Assembly (NCBI GenBank): GCA_965263225.1
Contig: CBDHHG010000009.1
Span: 148,473-212,472, forward strand
Source: DT-111 sp965263225
GTDB taxonomy: Bacteria; Bacteroidota; Bacteroidia; Chitinophagales; Saprospiraceae
DNA: 64,000 bases
Direction: 5' to 3'
Part shown: positions 57,201 through 64,000 of the stretch, piece by piece
How positions within the stretch are numbered: position 1 is the first letter of the stretch
Layout: each line of letters opens with the position of its first letter
The notes under the pieces: model-generated
What the model was told of the DNA's origin: nothing
Databases searched by the model: none
What the model saw: the letters and a program-made list of their open reading frames with translations, nothing else
Program-made: the position numbers and the translations under genes

Positions 57201-57943
57201 TTGCGGAATACAACCAGATGATTCGAAAACTGGAAGAAAGTACCGCTAAATTAAAGCAATCTGAAAGAGAAGGAGCCTGGCGAGAAATGGCCAAGCAAGT
57301 AGCCCATGAGATTAAAAACCCGCTCACTCCAATGAAACTGAGTATCCAACATCTCATGCGTGTGCAACAGTCACAACCTGAGCGCGCAGCCGAAATGATG
57401 GATAAGATGGCTGGTAATCTCATCGAACAAATTGAAAACCTATCGCGCATTGCCTCAGAGTTTTCCAACTTTGCGAAAATGCCCAAGGCGAATCGTCAGA
57501 TTCTCCCATTAAATGAAGTGATTAACTCTGTCTATCAGATTTTCAGGGAAACGCCAGATGGCTCTGACTTTTTGTTCATGGAATTACCCGATGAGTCCAT
57601 TGAGGTATTTGCGGATAAAGGGCAAATCATTCAAGTCTTGAACAATTTAATTAAGAATGCCATCCAGGCCATTCCTGATGACCGGGCTGGTAAAGTAACA
57701 CTTAAGTTGACCCGACAAGGAGATACCGCCTCAATTGTAGTGGAGGACAATGGATCTGGTATCCCACAAAACATGATTGAAAAGGTTTTTTCTCCTAACT
57801 TTACTACCAAAACCTCCGGAATGGGCTTGGGACTAGCCATCTCTAAGAATATCATTGATGCCACCGGAGGGCAGATCTACTTTAAGACCCAAACCAATAA
57901 GGGAACCAGTTTCTATATTGAATTGCCGATCTACAAGGAATAA
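54221..57943 (+). CDS. Large multi-span NtrY-like sensor histidine kinase
   Basis: 1240 residues from ATG 54221; the frame is open upstream to 54188. An N-terminal membrane span (MNKRLLYLLSTTLMLFLVAQLL), an extracytoplasmic loop, then several spans between residues 200 and 490 (VLTAFGLAFLLLSFSF; YGLAIVLLTALGIRHAIL; LLFWATSFF; ISFAAICSLLLILIALFIF). A second outer domain and further spans follow (SFLFALFILMVLLLTFIDF; IALVLGSFLIIGIVTVTFF; VYVLLLLVAGVIAIVVANSV). HAMP linker (TEPIAKIGEKLSRFDLG), then HisKA with His1029 in AKQVAHEIKNPLTPMKLSIQ (NtrY/PleC-like) and HATPase with NNLIKNAIQAIP, VEDNGSGIP and FTTKTSGMGLGLAISKNI. No receiver domain. It is 12 bases from an AraC-type regulator. Confidence 0.93.
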   Translation: MNKRLLYLLSTTLMLFLVAQLLSWWVSRPGLPHYAEKIGQYLQSQESKLQRYFQNEDFFAGLYGGPNRNFHNLSPENFALLEEMAKEEFAVYLFRGDSIIAWNHNRIRLPEKWLPGQLHAAGPIFASSRSGFFSLYYKDIVRSKDTLTLLAAIPIKQNYPMESPYLSSGFTADLLMPSAIELSSGEGVPVKNSRGQVFCFLKSDQQPIDPVRQIWVLTAFGLAFLLLSFSFNKVAIIIGKKYHFLYGLAIVLLTALGIRHAILRLLFGQESIWNLFTANLALEGWNKALIDLLISSLLLFWATSFFHREFVSFYQTPKEAWKRWILAGLGYLSVLTAITLTNFQFKFLVLDSGLQFDFQTIFNLDVISFAAICSLLLILIALFIFSHRIMLSVLSLKLNRIEQACIASASIVVSLPVISSLQLSFHPLMLYLIGLIFILGLELFIESKVSSLTWLVFWIFLCAGYAMVLLYKYEIDKNYNTQLEYAKALADPSDQKAEPLIVELGQEVRRDTALISHIQKQALDTLYEHPEWQKMIDKIVIEKSYLFNNYQYRFHVFANGKRPPPISVPQANSIYVLYQNKSASLATKFPKLFLVPSYDDAANYFYADTLYLAPDSSAVTCLLSFQFKKPTPSRVYTELLLDAPYKGLKELSGYDYEVFQGRRSVFSNGTPTEGLLLQAQKLDPDTFGTRFTSTRSDIYYKGKHKLTAVIGRSVGGYTKPWSLFSFLFALFILMVLLLTFIDFWLPCLPPGLGFRLRGRQSLRNRIQLAVIALVLGSFLIIGIVTVTFFSQSSDRYHDSRLKRKVSAIQEDIQRDLANYPLNWPKGYDLGALVRSTSNIHNMDINYFDMEGRLLSSSTRFIFDRNIVAPLMNPVALKALKQPTTTSRFLDERIGKLAYKTAYVTLRNGQREIVAYLGLPYYSEGRNLRTDLYDFMGTILNVYVLLLLVAGVIAIVVANSVTEPIAKIGEKLSRFDLGQSEPLEWKNKDEIGQLIAEYNQMIRKLEESTAKLKQSEREGAWREMAKQVAHEIKNPLTPMKLSIQHLMRVQQSQPERAAEMMDKMAGNLIEQIENLSRIASEFSNFAKMPKANRQILPLNEVINSVYQIFRETPDGSDFLFMELPDESIEVFADKGQIIQVLNNLIKNAIQAIPDDRAGKVTLKLTRQGDTASIVVEDNGSGIPQNMIEKVFSPNFTTKTSGMGLGLAISKNIIDATGGQIYFKTQTNKGTSFYIELPIYKE

Positions 57944-57954
57944 GATAAGCATTT

Positions 57955-58839
57955 ATGAATTCGGAACAACAGATCCCTGAAATAGGCTTCCGCAATATCC
58001 AGCAGAAGCCCTTTGAATTCAATCTTTTCACCACTGGACAATTATATAATCTTGGAGATCAAACCGAGGGCCGCCCTTTTCGCCCTCATCGGCTTTTATT
58101 CTATGCGATCTTATTCATTGCAAAAGGAGAAGGGGATCATTTCATTGACTTCAAAAGGTATTCCTACCGAAAAGGCAGCCTCATATTTATATCCAAGGAG
58201 CAGGTACAGGCTTTTGAGCCTAATCCTGAAGTAGAAGCTACTTTAATGATCTTCACTGAAAAATTCTTGGAAAGGAGCAGTCTGGGTTCTAGTCTGATGC
58301 AACAGTTGAGCCTGTACAATTATCATTTATATCCTCCCATTGTACATCTTTCGGAAGCGCAAATCCCCATCTTCACAGAGATCGTAGATCGCATCACTAA
58401 AGAGTTTGAAGCACCAGATGATTTTGCTACGGAAGAAATTATTCAAGCCTCACTCAAAATTCTCCTGTTCTTGGCGGAACGAAAACGCAAGACTACCCTT
58501 GACCCGAAAAAACAAGCCTTCTATTTCGAGGAGTTTCAACAATTCCAGCAGTTATTGAAAGCACATATTTTTGAGAGTCGACAGGTCAAGTTTTATGCTG
58601 ACGCTATGCAGATTTCTACTAAAAAGCTCAATCGAATTACTTATGAAATCATGCAGCAGCCAGCTAAGTTATACATAGATCAATTCCTGATCTTAGAAAT
58701 CAAGCGTTTTTTAATGAACACCGCCTTAAGTATCAAGGAAATCGCCTATCGTACCGGCTTCGAAGCCCCAACCAACTTTGTAAAGTTTTTCAAAAAATTT
58801 GAAAAGATGACACCTGCCGCATTTCGGAAGCAGTACTAG
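57955..58839 (+). CDS. AraC family transcriptional regulator
   Basis: 294 residues. An N-terminal cupin-like sensory region (residues about 20-110, FTTGQLYNLGDQ, RLLFYAILFIAKGEGDHFID, KRYSYRKGSLIFISKEQVQA) and a C-terminal AraC HTH (MQISTKKLNRITYEIMQQPA, then LSIKEIAYRTGFEAPTNFVK, then FKKFEKMTPAAFRKQY). It begins 11 bases after the histidine kinase stop and is probably in the same operon. It has no receiver domain, so kinase and regulator may be parts of separate pathways sharing an operon. The ligand is unknown. Confidence 0.92.
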   Translation: MNSEQQIPEIGFRNIQQKPFEFNLFTTGQLYNLGDQTEGRPFRPHRLLFYAILFIAKGEGDHFIDFKRYSYRKGSLIFISKEQVQAFEPNPEVEATLMIFTEKFLERSSLGSSLMQQLSLYNYHLYPPIVHLSEAQIPIFTEIVDRITKEFEAPDDFATEEIIQASLKILLFLAERKRKTTLDPKKQAFYFEEFQQFQQLLKAHIFESRQVKFYADAMQISTKKLNRITYEIMQQPAKLYIDQFLILEIKRFLMNTALSIKEIAYRTGFEAPTNFVKFFKKFEKMTPAAFRKQY

Positions 58840-59183
58840 GGGGCCGCCTACCCACCTCCATGATGCACAACTTATCTAGTAGTGCCAAGATTAGAACATA
58901 GAAGCCACTTCATCAAGATGTCCCATTATTACCATAAAATGATGCAATATTGATCATTCGGCACTTTTGGGCAAAAAGAGTATAAATTTGGGCAACATCA
59001 ATATCACAGGCGAAATTTTATTTCATCATAGCTTACAAAAGCCATCTTTACCAATAATTATTCGAAAACGGCCTACATTTTGTTCTAAATTTTGATCTCA
59101 GGCCAATTCTCAAGACGATTCCGTTAACAATAACTTAACCACAAAAGTCCCATTTTGATCATTTTTATACCAACTTTGACCTA
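58840..59183. other. Intergenic, no gene seen
   Basis: About 340 AT-rich bases. No coding frame was found. The right side holds the promoter of the CotH-like gene, listed separately. Confidence 0.5.
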
Positions 59184-59212
59184 TTTGAAAATGGTAGGGT
59201 CGTGTACCTTTG
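59184..59212 (+). promoter_or_regulatory. Bacteroidota-type promoter of the CotH-like gene
   Basis: TTTG at 59184-59187 and TACCTTTG at 59205-59212 with a 17-base spacer fit the -33/-7 pattern. It predicts transcript start near 59219 and places the gene start at 59247, not at an earlier in-frame codon. Confidence 0.6.
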
Positions 59213-59246
59213 TGTTGATTTTACACTAATTACCAAAAACTTTAGA

Positions 59247-60314
59247 ATGATGAAGGTATTTAAAGCAATGCAGGAAGGTTGGGCATTCATTCTGATTCTG
59301 GTCGGTTTGGCAAATCCTTCAATAGGGCTAAGTTCCGATCTAGCACCAAAGAAGAGTATTTTTGACTTGATGAATTATAAAGAGGTTCTACAGGTAGAGT
59401 TGGAAACAGATATTGAAAACCTACAGAGCAACCGTCGATTTACCGATTATCAGCCCGCTACCTTGCGGTTCAAGGATGGAGCTGATGAATGGCAGAAATG
59501 GGATCTGAAAGTGAGAATTCGGGGTAACTACCGCCGGGTACACTGTAGTGAAATGCCGCCTTTAAAGCTAAATTTCAAAAAATCTAGCCTGGAGTCTGCC
59601 GGACTTTCCAAGCATGATGACCTGAAATTAGTGACACACTGTATCGAGGACAAACAAGTGGCTCAAGATCTCCTAATGCGAGAGTATCTTGCCTACAAGA
59701 TGTACAATGAGTTGACTGACAACAGTTTCAGAGTGCAATTATTGAAGATCACCTACAAAGATGTGAAAAGTGGTAGAAAAATAAAGCAATGGGGCTTTGT
59801 CATCGAAGATACCGCTCAACTAAAAGACCGTATCGATGCCAAAAACTGTGAAAAATGCTTGAATTCCAGTCTAGAAGAATTTAATGCTGAGAATGCAAAA
59901 TTGGTTGCCATGTACCAATACGTGGTAGGAAATTCTGATTGGGATATTCGCAATGGGCGTAACATCAAATTGCTACGACAAAAAGGTAAAATCATTGCTA
60001 TTCCTTACGATTTTGACTTCACAGGAGTAGTGAATGCGCCCTACGCTGTTGCTAATCCAAACTACCAGATGAAGTTTGTACGGGACCGCATTTACCTTGG
60101 ATTTGAAGAATTACTAGCGCAAATGCATAATACCTTATTCTTCTTAGAAGGTAAGCAAGAGCAGATGATTCGAGTGGTCAAACGCTTCAAACATCTACCA
60201 TACAGCAGTAGAGTTGACATTATCGAATACTTGAAGATATATTTTGACCATGTAGAAGACATTCAGATGGCAGTTCGGATGCCGATTACCAGGGTACAAG
60301 CCGTTTCGCCTTGA
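59247..60314 (+). CDS. CotH-kinase-like secreted protein
   Basis: 355 residues from ATG 59247. Signal-like start MMKVFKAMQEGWAFILILVGLANPSIG. Residues about 70-110 (WDLKVRIRGNYRRVHCSEMP, then PLKLNFKKSS) match the pattern of CotH-type domains (RGN-R...C-PPL-L-F). Later NSDWDIRNGRNIKLL and IPYDFDFTG correspond to the conserved aspartate motifs. Cys pairs (CEKCLNSS) are seen. CotH proteins of spore coats are protein kinases; Bacteroidota members are mostly exported and uncharacterised. It is alone, with its own promoter and a terminator at 60385. Confidence 0.75.
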   Translation: MMKVFKAMQEGWAFILILVGLANPSIGLSSDLAPKKSIFDLMNYKEVLQVELETDIENLQSNRRFTDYQPATLRFKDGADEWQKWDLKVRIRGNYRRVHCSEMPPLKLNFKKSSLESAGLSKHDDLKLVTHCIEDKQVAQDLLMREYLAYKMYNELTDNSFRVQLLKITYKDVKSGRKIKQWGFVIEDTAQLKDRIDAKNCEKCLNSSLEEFNAENAKLVAMYQYVVGNSDWDIRNGRNIKLLRQKGKIIAIPYDFDFTGVVNAPYAVANPNYQMKFVRDRIYLGFEELLAQMHNTLFFLEGKQEQMIRVVKRFKHLPYSSRVDIIEYLKIYFDHVEDIQMAVRMPITRVQAVSP

Positions 60315-60384
60315 AGGAAACACTAACTGGTGGATACCTTAAAGTAGGCGTAAACTAGTTAAAGATAAAATGAGTTTGGTCGAG

Positions 60385-60430
60385 AAACGCTCTTCTTTCA
60401 CCGTAAAAATTGGTGCATAGGAGGGCGTTT
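60385..60430 (+). terminator. Intrinsic terminator of the CotH-like gene
   Basis: AAACGCTCTTCT (60385-60396) pairs with AGGAGGGCGTTT (60419-60430), 12 pairs including two G-T, followed by TTCTATTTTA within a T-rich tract. It lies 70 bases after the gene. Confidence 0.7.
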
Positions 60431-60492
60431 TTCTATTTTAGAAGGACAAAAGCAGTTGATCCTCTGCTTTACTACGACTAAAGACCAAACGA

Positions 60493-62241
60493 ATGAAACT
60501 ATTGCAAGAAAGCGCTCCCAACACCATTGACTACGCCGCTGAATATCTAATCCAAGAATTAGGTCAACATCCGCATTTTTCCGTAAGCCAACAAGCTGCG
60601 ACCATAGCTGCTGGTTTCCAGGATCATTTACGCAAAAAGAAAGTAAAGGATAGTTTTCAATCCTCTATTCAAGCTCTCCAGCAACATCCCATGGAACAGT
60701 TCCAACTCGCTTTACAGTGGATAAAGGCATTTGATAAGCAAAGTAAATTGGATGCCACTGCCGATCAGCAATTGGAGGCTGCCTATTTGGTCCTTCAAGG
60801 ACAATGGGAAGAGGATCATGTGCAAAACGCGCCTGCCACTACTCCTTTAACTGAGCTAAAGGGAGATCATCCTGTGCTTGAATCAGGAGAGTATTCCTTG
60901 AATTATACGACATTCTTGCGCAAATTGAGAAACTATCGATCTAAACAGCTCCCTCAGTATCAATCCTTTCAGGAAAAAAAGAAAGAACTTATTCAGCAGT
61001 ATCGAGACTACTTAAGGCTATCAGAATTTGAACCAAAGGTCTTGAGTTCCTTTGTACGCAATCGCTTAATTGATCAGGTCTATCTCCCTATCATTGGAGA
61101 TAATCTAGCCAAACAAATCGGTACCGTCGGTGCTGAAACACGAACGGATAGAATGGGGCTTCTGCTCTTACTTTCGCCGCCCGGCTACGGGAAAACGACC
61201 TTAATGGAGTACATAGCCAATAGATTGGGCTTAATCTTCATGAAAATCAATGGGCCTGCCCTAGGACATCACGTGGTCAATCTTGATCCCAGCGAAGCTC
61301 CGGACCGCTCGGCAGGAAAAGAGCTAGAAAAATTGAATCTAGCCCTTGAAATGGGAGATAATGTCATGATCTACTTGGATGATATTCAACATTGCCATCA
61401 AGAATTTCTGCAAAAATTTATCTCCTTATGTGATGCACAAAGAAAGATTGAGGGCGTTTGGAAGGGAGAAACGAAAACCTACGACTTACGCGGCCGCAGG
61501 GTTTGCGTAGTAATGGCAGGTAACCCTTATACTGAAAGTGGCGAACGCTTCCAAATACCAGATATGTTAGCCAACCGGGCAGATATCTACAACCTGGGCG
61601 ATATTATCGGAGATAGCGAGGAGGCTTTCAAAATGAGCTATGTTGAGAATGCCTTGACTTCCAATAGTATCTTGGCGACCTTGGCCGGTAAGAGCATGGA
61701 AGATGTACACCAGATCGTAGGAATGATCCGAGCTGGTCAGCAAACTCCTCTGGAATTAAAAGGCTCTCATACTCGAGCTGAGTTAAACGAATATATTGCT
61801 GTTTTGACCAAATTACTAGCCATCCAGGACATCATCTTGAAAGTCAACCAGGCCTATATCTATTCCGCTGCGGTAGCAGATGAAAACCGAACCGAACCTG
61901 CCTTTAAGCTGCAAGGTTCCTACCGAAATATGAATAAATTAGCCGAAAAGATTGTGCCGATTATGAACGACGAAGAATTGCAAACGCTTATGTTGAGTCA
62001 CTATGAAGGAGAAGCGCAAACATTGACTAGCGGAGCAGAGGCCAATATGTTGAAGCTAAAGGAGATGATGGGCATACTGAATGTAGAAGAAGAAAAACGC
62101 TGGAAGGATATTAAGCAGAACTTCCAGTCCAAACAACAGCTTTTTGGGGCAAATGCAGATGATCCTGTGGTCCAAGTAGCTGCCCAAATGAACCGCCTGA
62201 ATCAGCAAATCAGTGAATTCAGGGAAAACTTTGGGCGCTAG
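60493..62241 (+). CDS. AAA-type ATPase of unknown role
   Basis: 582 residues. N-terminal 200 residues are helical with a charged coiled region (SFQEKKKELIQQYRDYLRLS). The AAA domain has Walker A PPGYGKTT (Lys234) and Walker B VMIYLDDIQH (Asp296/Asp297), with VVMAGNPYTESG and PDMLANRADIYN further on, resembling the C-terminal ATPase part of Bacteroidota 'DNA repair ATPase' proteins (from memory). A C-terminal tail (VAAQMNRLNQQISEFRENFG) is probably coiled. No signal peptide or membrane span. The large N-terminal segment of the full-length relatives is absent. It could be a MoxR-like remodelling ATPase; partners are not evident. Confidence 0.75.
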   Translation: MKLLQESAPNTIDYAAEYLIQELGQHPHFSVSQQAATIAAGFQDHLRKKKVKDSFQSSIQALQQHPMEQFQLALQWIKAFDKQSKLDATADQQLEAAYLVLQGQWEEDHVQNAPATTPLTELKGDHPVLESGEYSLNYTTFLRKLRNYRSKQLPQYQSFQEKKKELIQQYRDYLRLSEFEPKVLSSFVRNRLIDQVYLPIIGDNLAKQIGTVGAETRTDRMGLLLLLSPPGYGKTTLMEYIANRLGLIFMKINGPALGHHVVNLDPSEAPDRSAGKELEKLNLALEMGDNVMIYLDDIQHCHQEFLQKFISLCDAQRKIEGVWKGETKTYDLRGRRVCVVMAGNPYTESGERFQIPDMLANRADIYNLGDIIGDSEEAFKMSYVENALTSNSILATLAGKSMEDVHQIVGMIRAGQQTPLELKGSHTRAELNEYIAVLTKLLAIQDIILKVNQAYIYSAAVADENRTEPAFKLQGSYRNMNKLAEKIVPIMNDEELQTLMLSHYEGEAQTLTSGAEANMLKLKEMMGILNVEEEKRWKDIKQNFQSKQQLFGANADDPVVQVAAQMNRLNQQISEFRENFGR

Positions 62242-62282
62242 TGCCAGCCCACATATAGCTAGGTATTGTTAAGCGTTTTTGT

Positions 62283-62290
62283 TACTTTTG
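62283..62290 (+). promoter_or_regulatory. -7 element of the lipocalin-like lipoprotein gene
   Basis: TACTTTTG matches TAnnTTTG, 24 bases before the ATG at 62315. A TTG at 62266-62268 lies only 14 bases upstream. Confidence 0.45.
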
Positions 62291-62314
62291 CAGCCAAGAA
62301 CACGCTAATCGATC

Positions 62315-62701
62315 ATGAAATATAATAGTGTAATTGGCTTTACGAGCTTGATTTTCTCTTTCCTTTTTCTCCTTGGCTGCAACAGTGAATCCGTGGACAA
62401 CACGGATCAGTTAATCGGTCGCTGGGATATTCGAGAAGCTAGACGAAACGGTCAGGCAACAGAATCCTTGGATCAATTGTACTTCGAATTCTTCCAGGAT
62501 GGGAACATGAAGACTAATATCTTGGGGGCTGACGAAGAAGCCACCTATGAGTTAGACAGCAAGACTATTCGGCAGCGAGAGAGTCAAATGCCAATCGACT
62601 ATACCATTGAATCTATTAGTGATACATCATTGATCATGAATGCTACGATCAATCGATATAATTTCCGATTTCAACTAGGTAAGACCGTCGAGGAAGAATA
62701 G
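62315..62701 (+). CDS. Small lipocalin-like lipoprotein
   Basis: 128 residues. Lipoprotein signal MKYNSVIGFTSLIFSFLFLLG with Cys22. The mature part (QLIGRWDIREARRNGQATES, LDQLYFEFFQDGNMKTNI, then SDTSLIMNATINRYNFRFQL) has the strand pattern and the GxW start of the lipocalin-like family common in Bacteroidota; the ligand is unknown. A promoter is found close by. It follows the AAA ATPase gene by 73 bases but is likely transcribed from its own -7 element. Confidence 0.8.
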   Translation: MKYNSVIGFTSLIFSFLFLLGCNSESVDNTDQLIGRWDIREARRNGQATESLDQLYFEFFQDGNMKTNILGADEEATYELDSKTIRQRESQMPIDYTIESISDTSLIMNATINRYNFRFQLGKTVEEE

Positions 62702-62772
62702 TTTTTTCTTCCATTGATCATTCTGGCGGGCCGTTTGTACCTACTAGATGACTACGCTTCTTGAGAAGCCAG

Positions 62773-62803
62773 CACTTATTGCTGGAGACTCGGCCAATAA
62801 GTG
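62773..62803. repeat. 9-bp inverted repeat
   Basis: CACTTATTG (62773-62781) and CAATAAGTG (62795-62803) are perfect reverse complements with a 13-base spacer. It lies between the lipocalin-like and the membrane protein genes. No T-run follows, so it may be an RNA-processing or regulatory structure. Confidence 0.4.
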
Positions 62804-62838
62804 AATGATCAAAACATTATTCAATGTAATGCCCAACT

Positions 62839-63120
62839 ATGAATTTCCGTCTTCGCCTAGGTGAAATATTTTTAATTGAAGTGGTTTTCTACTTACTCTG
62901 TTGGCTATGGAATGACTACCTAGCCAGTATGATTAGCTTGATTTTTGGCACCTTATTCCTAGCTATCCTTCTGATTTCCCTCGTGGTAGAAGTAATTGAA
63001 AGATCGAGAGTTCCCCGATGGTATTTCTATTTTATGCTCCTATCTGTGCTTGCGCCTGTTCTATCAGCAGCCGTCTATTTAAGCATAAGCAAGGGAGTAG
63101 ATTGGATAAACATCAACTAA
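62839..63120 (+). CDS. Small membrane protein, unknown function
   Basis: 93 residues with three likely membrane spans (IFLIEVVFYLLCWLW, MISLIFGTLFLAILLISLVV, FYFMLLSVLAPVLSAAVYLS). The N-terminus MNFRLRLGE is positive and the loop after span 2 has EVIERSRVPRW, so the N-terminus is probably inside. No family was recognised. It sits convergent with the TPR/lipocalin-like gene, ending 9 bases away. Confidence 0.7.
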   Translation: MNFRLRLGEIFLIEVVFYLLCWLWNDYLASMISLIFGTLFLAILLISLVVEVIERSRVPRWYFYFMLLSVLAPVLSAAVYLSISKGVDWININ

Positions 63121-63129
63121 AGTGCTTTC

Positions 63130-63429
63130 TTATTGCATCCTTTCGTATTCAAAGACGATCGGCATATAGGTTCCCGTCATCTGATTGTACATAGAGTAAG
63201 AAATCGTCAAGTAAGTATCATCTAGCTGCTGTATCCAGCCATTACTATTTGTACCAAACATGGGTGAACTAATGTTAATGGATTGACCAGAAACACGATA
63301 GTTATTGAAGTCAGAGCCGGTAGTTGAAAATCCCTGGACCGTACCATTGCGATGAAAAATGTAGGTCACTTTATACAATTCGATAGCTCCGGGATAATTC
63401 TGCGTAAGAGACTGTCCATTGGAAGTCAT
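63130..63429 (-). pseudogene. C-terminal lipocalin-like half of the split TPR gene
   Basis: 99 codons from an internal ATG. The strands VTYIFHRNGTVQGFSTTGSD, FNNYRVSGQSINISSPMFGT and YLTISYSMYNQMTGTYMPIV continue directly, in the same frame, from the upstream ORF which ends IIGTWE at a TAA (63436-63438), with only VD between. GTWE-x-VDMTSNG would be the natural start of a lipocalin-like domain. The ORF therefore looks like the distal part of one gene split by a nonsense codon (a CAA to TAA change would explain it). Confidence 0.75.
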
Positions 63430-63435
63430 ATCAAC

Positions 63436-64000
63436 TTATTCCCAGGTACCAATAATCAATTCACTATTGGTTCCAACCTTTGAGTCATCGATGGGTTCGT
63501 AGGTACTTCCTCCGCCTACCTCCGTTTGTCCACCAGGAAAGTCCGATTCTTCATAACCGGCCCCAGCAGCTAAACCTGCAAGTATCACGACTACGATCGC
63601 CGCACCTCCCATGGCCCACCAAAGCCAGTTTCGACTCTTCTTCTTTACTTGAGTCTGGACCGGTGGAACCGTATATTGGGATGAAACCTGTGCCTCCTCC
63701 TTCGGAGGGGGACTGCTATAGGTTAAGGGTTCATTATTTGTCTTGACCTCCTTACTCTTTTGTCGTTCCTGAATTAAACGCTTCTGGCGACAATGCCGCA
63801 CTAACTCTTCTACTTTCGGGTTATTATCGATTTTTAAGGCCTCATTAAAGTATTGTAGAGCCAGTTTGAAGTTCTGTTGCTTCATAGCGAGCTGCCCTTC
63901 CCCATAATACTCCAGAAATTTCATCCCACTATGGCAAAGATTTATCTGCTCCTCAATATACTGATAAGAGGGTACGAAATTGGGTAAGTGGAATTCCAGG
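63436..64000 (-). CDS. TPR-containing membrane protein, 5'-truncated at the window edge and ended by a premature stop
   Basis: Open from the right edge: the residues before the first ATG read YQYIEEQINLCHSGMKFLEY and are in frame, so the true start lies outside. A TPR unit follows (YYGEGQLAMKQQNFKLALQY, FNEALKIDNN), then a charged linker, proline/valine-rich TYSSPPPKEEAQVSSQYTVP, a membrane span (WLWWAMGGAAIVVVILAGLA) and an extracytoplasmic segment that stops at IIGTWE. The lipocalin-like half continues after the stop (63130-63429). Confidence 0.8.
   Translation of the reverse strand, partial: LEFHLPNFVPSYQYIEEQINLCHSGMKFLEYYGEGQLAMKQQNFKLALQYFNEALKIDNNPKVEELVRHCRQKRLIQERQKSKEVKTNNEPLTYSSPPPKEEAQVSSQYTVPPVQTQVKKKSRNWLWWAMGGAAIVVVILAGLAAGAGYEESDFPGGQTEVGGGSTYEPIDDSKVGTNSELIIGTWE

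Noticed and set aside
1..64000. Mobile elements, prophage, plasmid origin
   Set aside because: No transposase, integrase, terminase or replication gene and no terminal repeats were found. Remnants in the window are of SusD and protease genes only.

Overview
The window reads as a chromosome segment of a free-living Bacteroidota, most likely a Saprospiria-type organism (Lewinella or Haliscomenobacter relatives). That placement is an inference. It rests on type IX secretion (T9SS) and gliding genes (PorU, PorV, GldJ, PorP/SprF), T9SS-sorted surface proteins, a SusC/SusD locus with an ECF sigma factor and FecR anti-sigma factor, a DUF4295 gene after rpmB-rpmG, and repeated matches to the Bacteroidota -7 promoter element TAnnTTTG. 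Nothing here looks like a phage, plasmid or transposon.

Layout. (1) 1-1777: the 3' part of a GH31 glycosidase that enters from the left edge. (2) 2358-13276: a PorP/SprF-like outer-membrane protein followed by a 3223-residue PKD-repeat adhesin with a type B T9SS sorting domain. The adhesin carries five 510-bp tandem repeats, the inner ones nearly identical. (3) 13473-15568: a housekeeping block of tRNA-Arg(ACG), rpmB, rpmG, a 57-residue DUF4295 gene and ftsY. (4) 16340-20099: a secreted SH3-like protein, a CPBP membrane protease, an NTF2-like protein, a decayed aspartic-protease fragment and a quinone oxidoreductase. (5) 20178-22556: two tightly coupled genes of unknown function on the minus strand; the larger has a peptidoglycan-binding-like segment and a basic amphipathic, membrane-active-looking C-terminus. 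(6) 22758-33274: a polysaccharide-utilisation-type locus (leucine-rich-like surface protein, heparinase II/III-like lyase, SusD, SusC, FecR, divergent ECF sigma factor). The SusC N-terminal region and the FecR C-terminus carry eight inferred single-base frameshifts within about 1.75 kb. (7) 33285-38498: ribA, a decayed SusD remnant, an M57-like metalloprotease lipoprotein, a DUF192 protein and an OmpA-family protein. (8) 38973-52619: a T9SS/gliding and envelope block with a degenerate arginase-fold protein, murF, gldJ, a PorP/SprF protein, porU and three tandem PorV paralogues. (9) 52690-64000: rnpB (minus strand), a secreted protein, a very large NtrY-like histidine kinase with an adjacent AraC-type regulator, a CotH-like protein, an AAA ATPase, small envelope proteins, and a TPR/lipocalin-like gene split by an in-frame stop at the right edge.

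How the parts fit. The T9SS block (PorU sortase, PorV shuttle, GldJ, PorP/SprF) would export and anchor cargo such as the giant PKD adhesin and the leucine-rich-like protein, both of which end in recognisable T9SS C-terminal domains. The SusCD locus would import glycans processed by the heparinase-like enzyme under sigma/anti-sigma control, but as read here its transducer and anti-sigma genes are frameshifted. That may be real decay, programmed variation or local sequence error. The most unusual points are the tandem PorV triplet, the frameshift cluster, the recently amplified adhesin repeats, the uncharacterised 143/647-residue gene pair, and several gene remnants recognisable only by translating between annotated ORFs.
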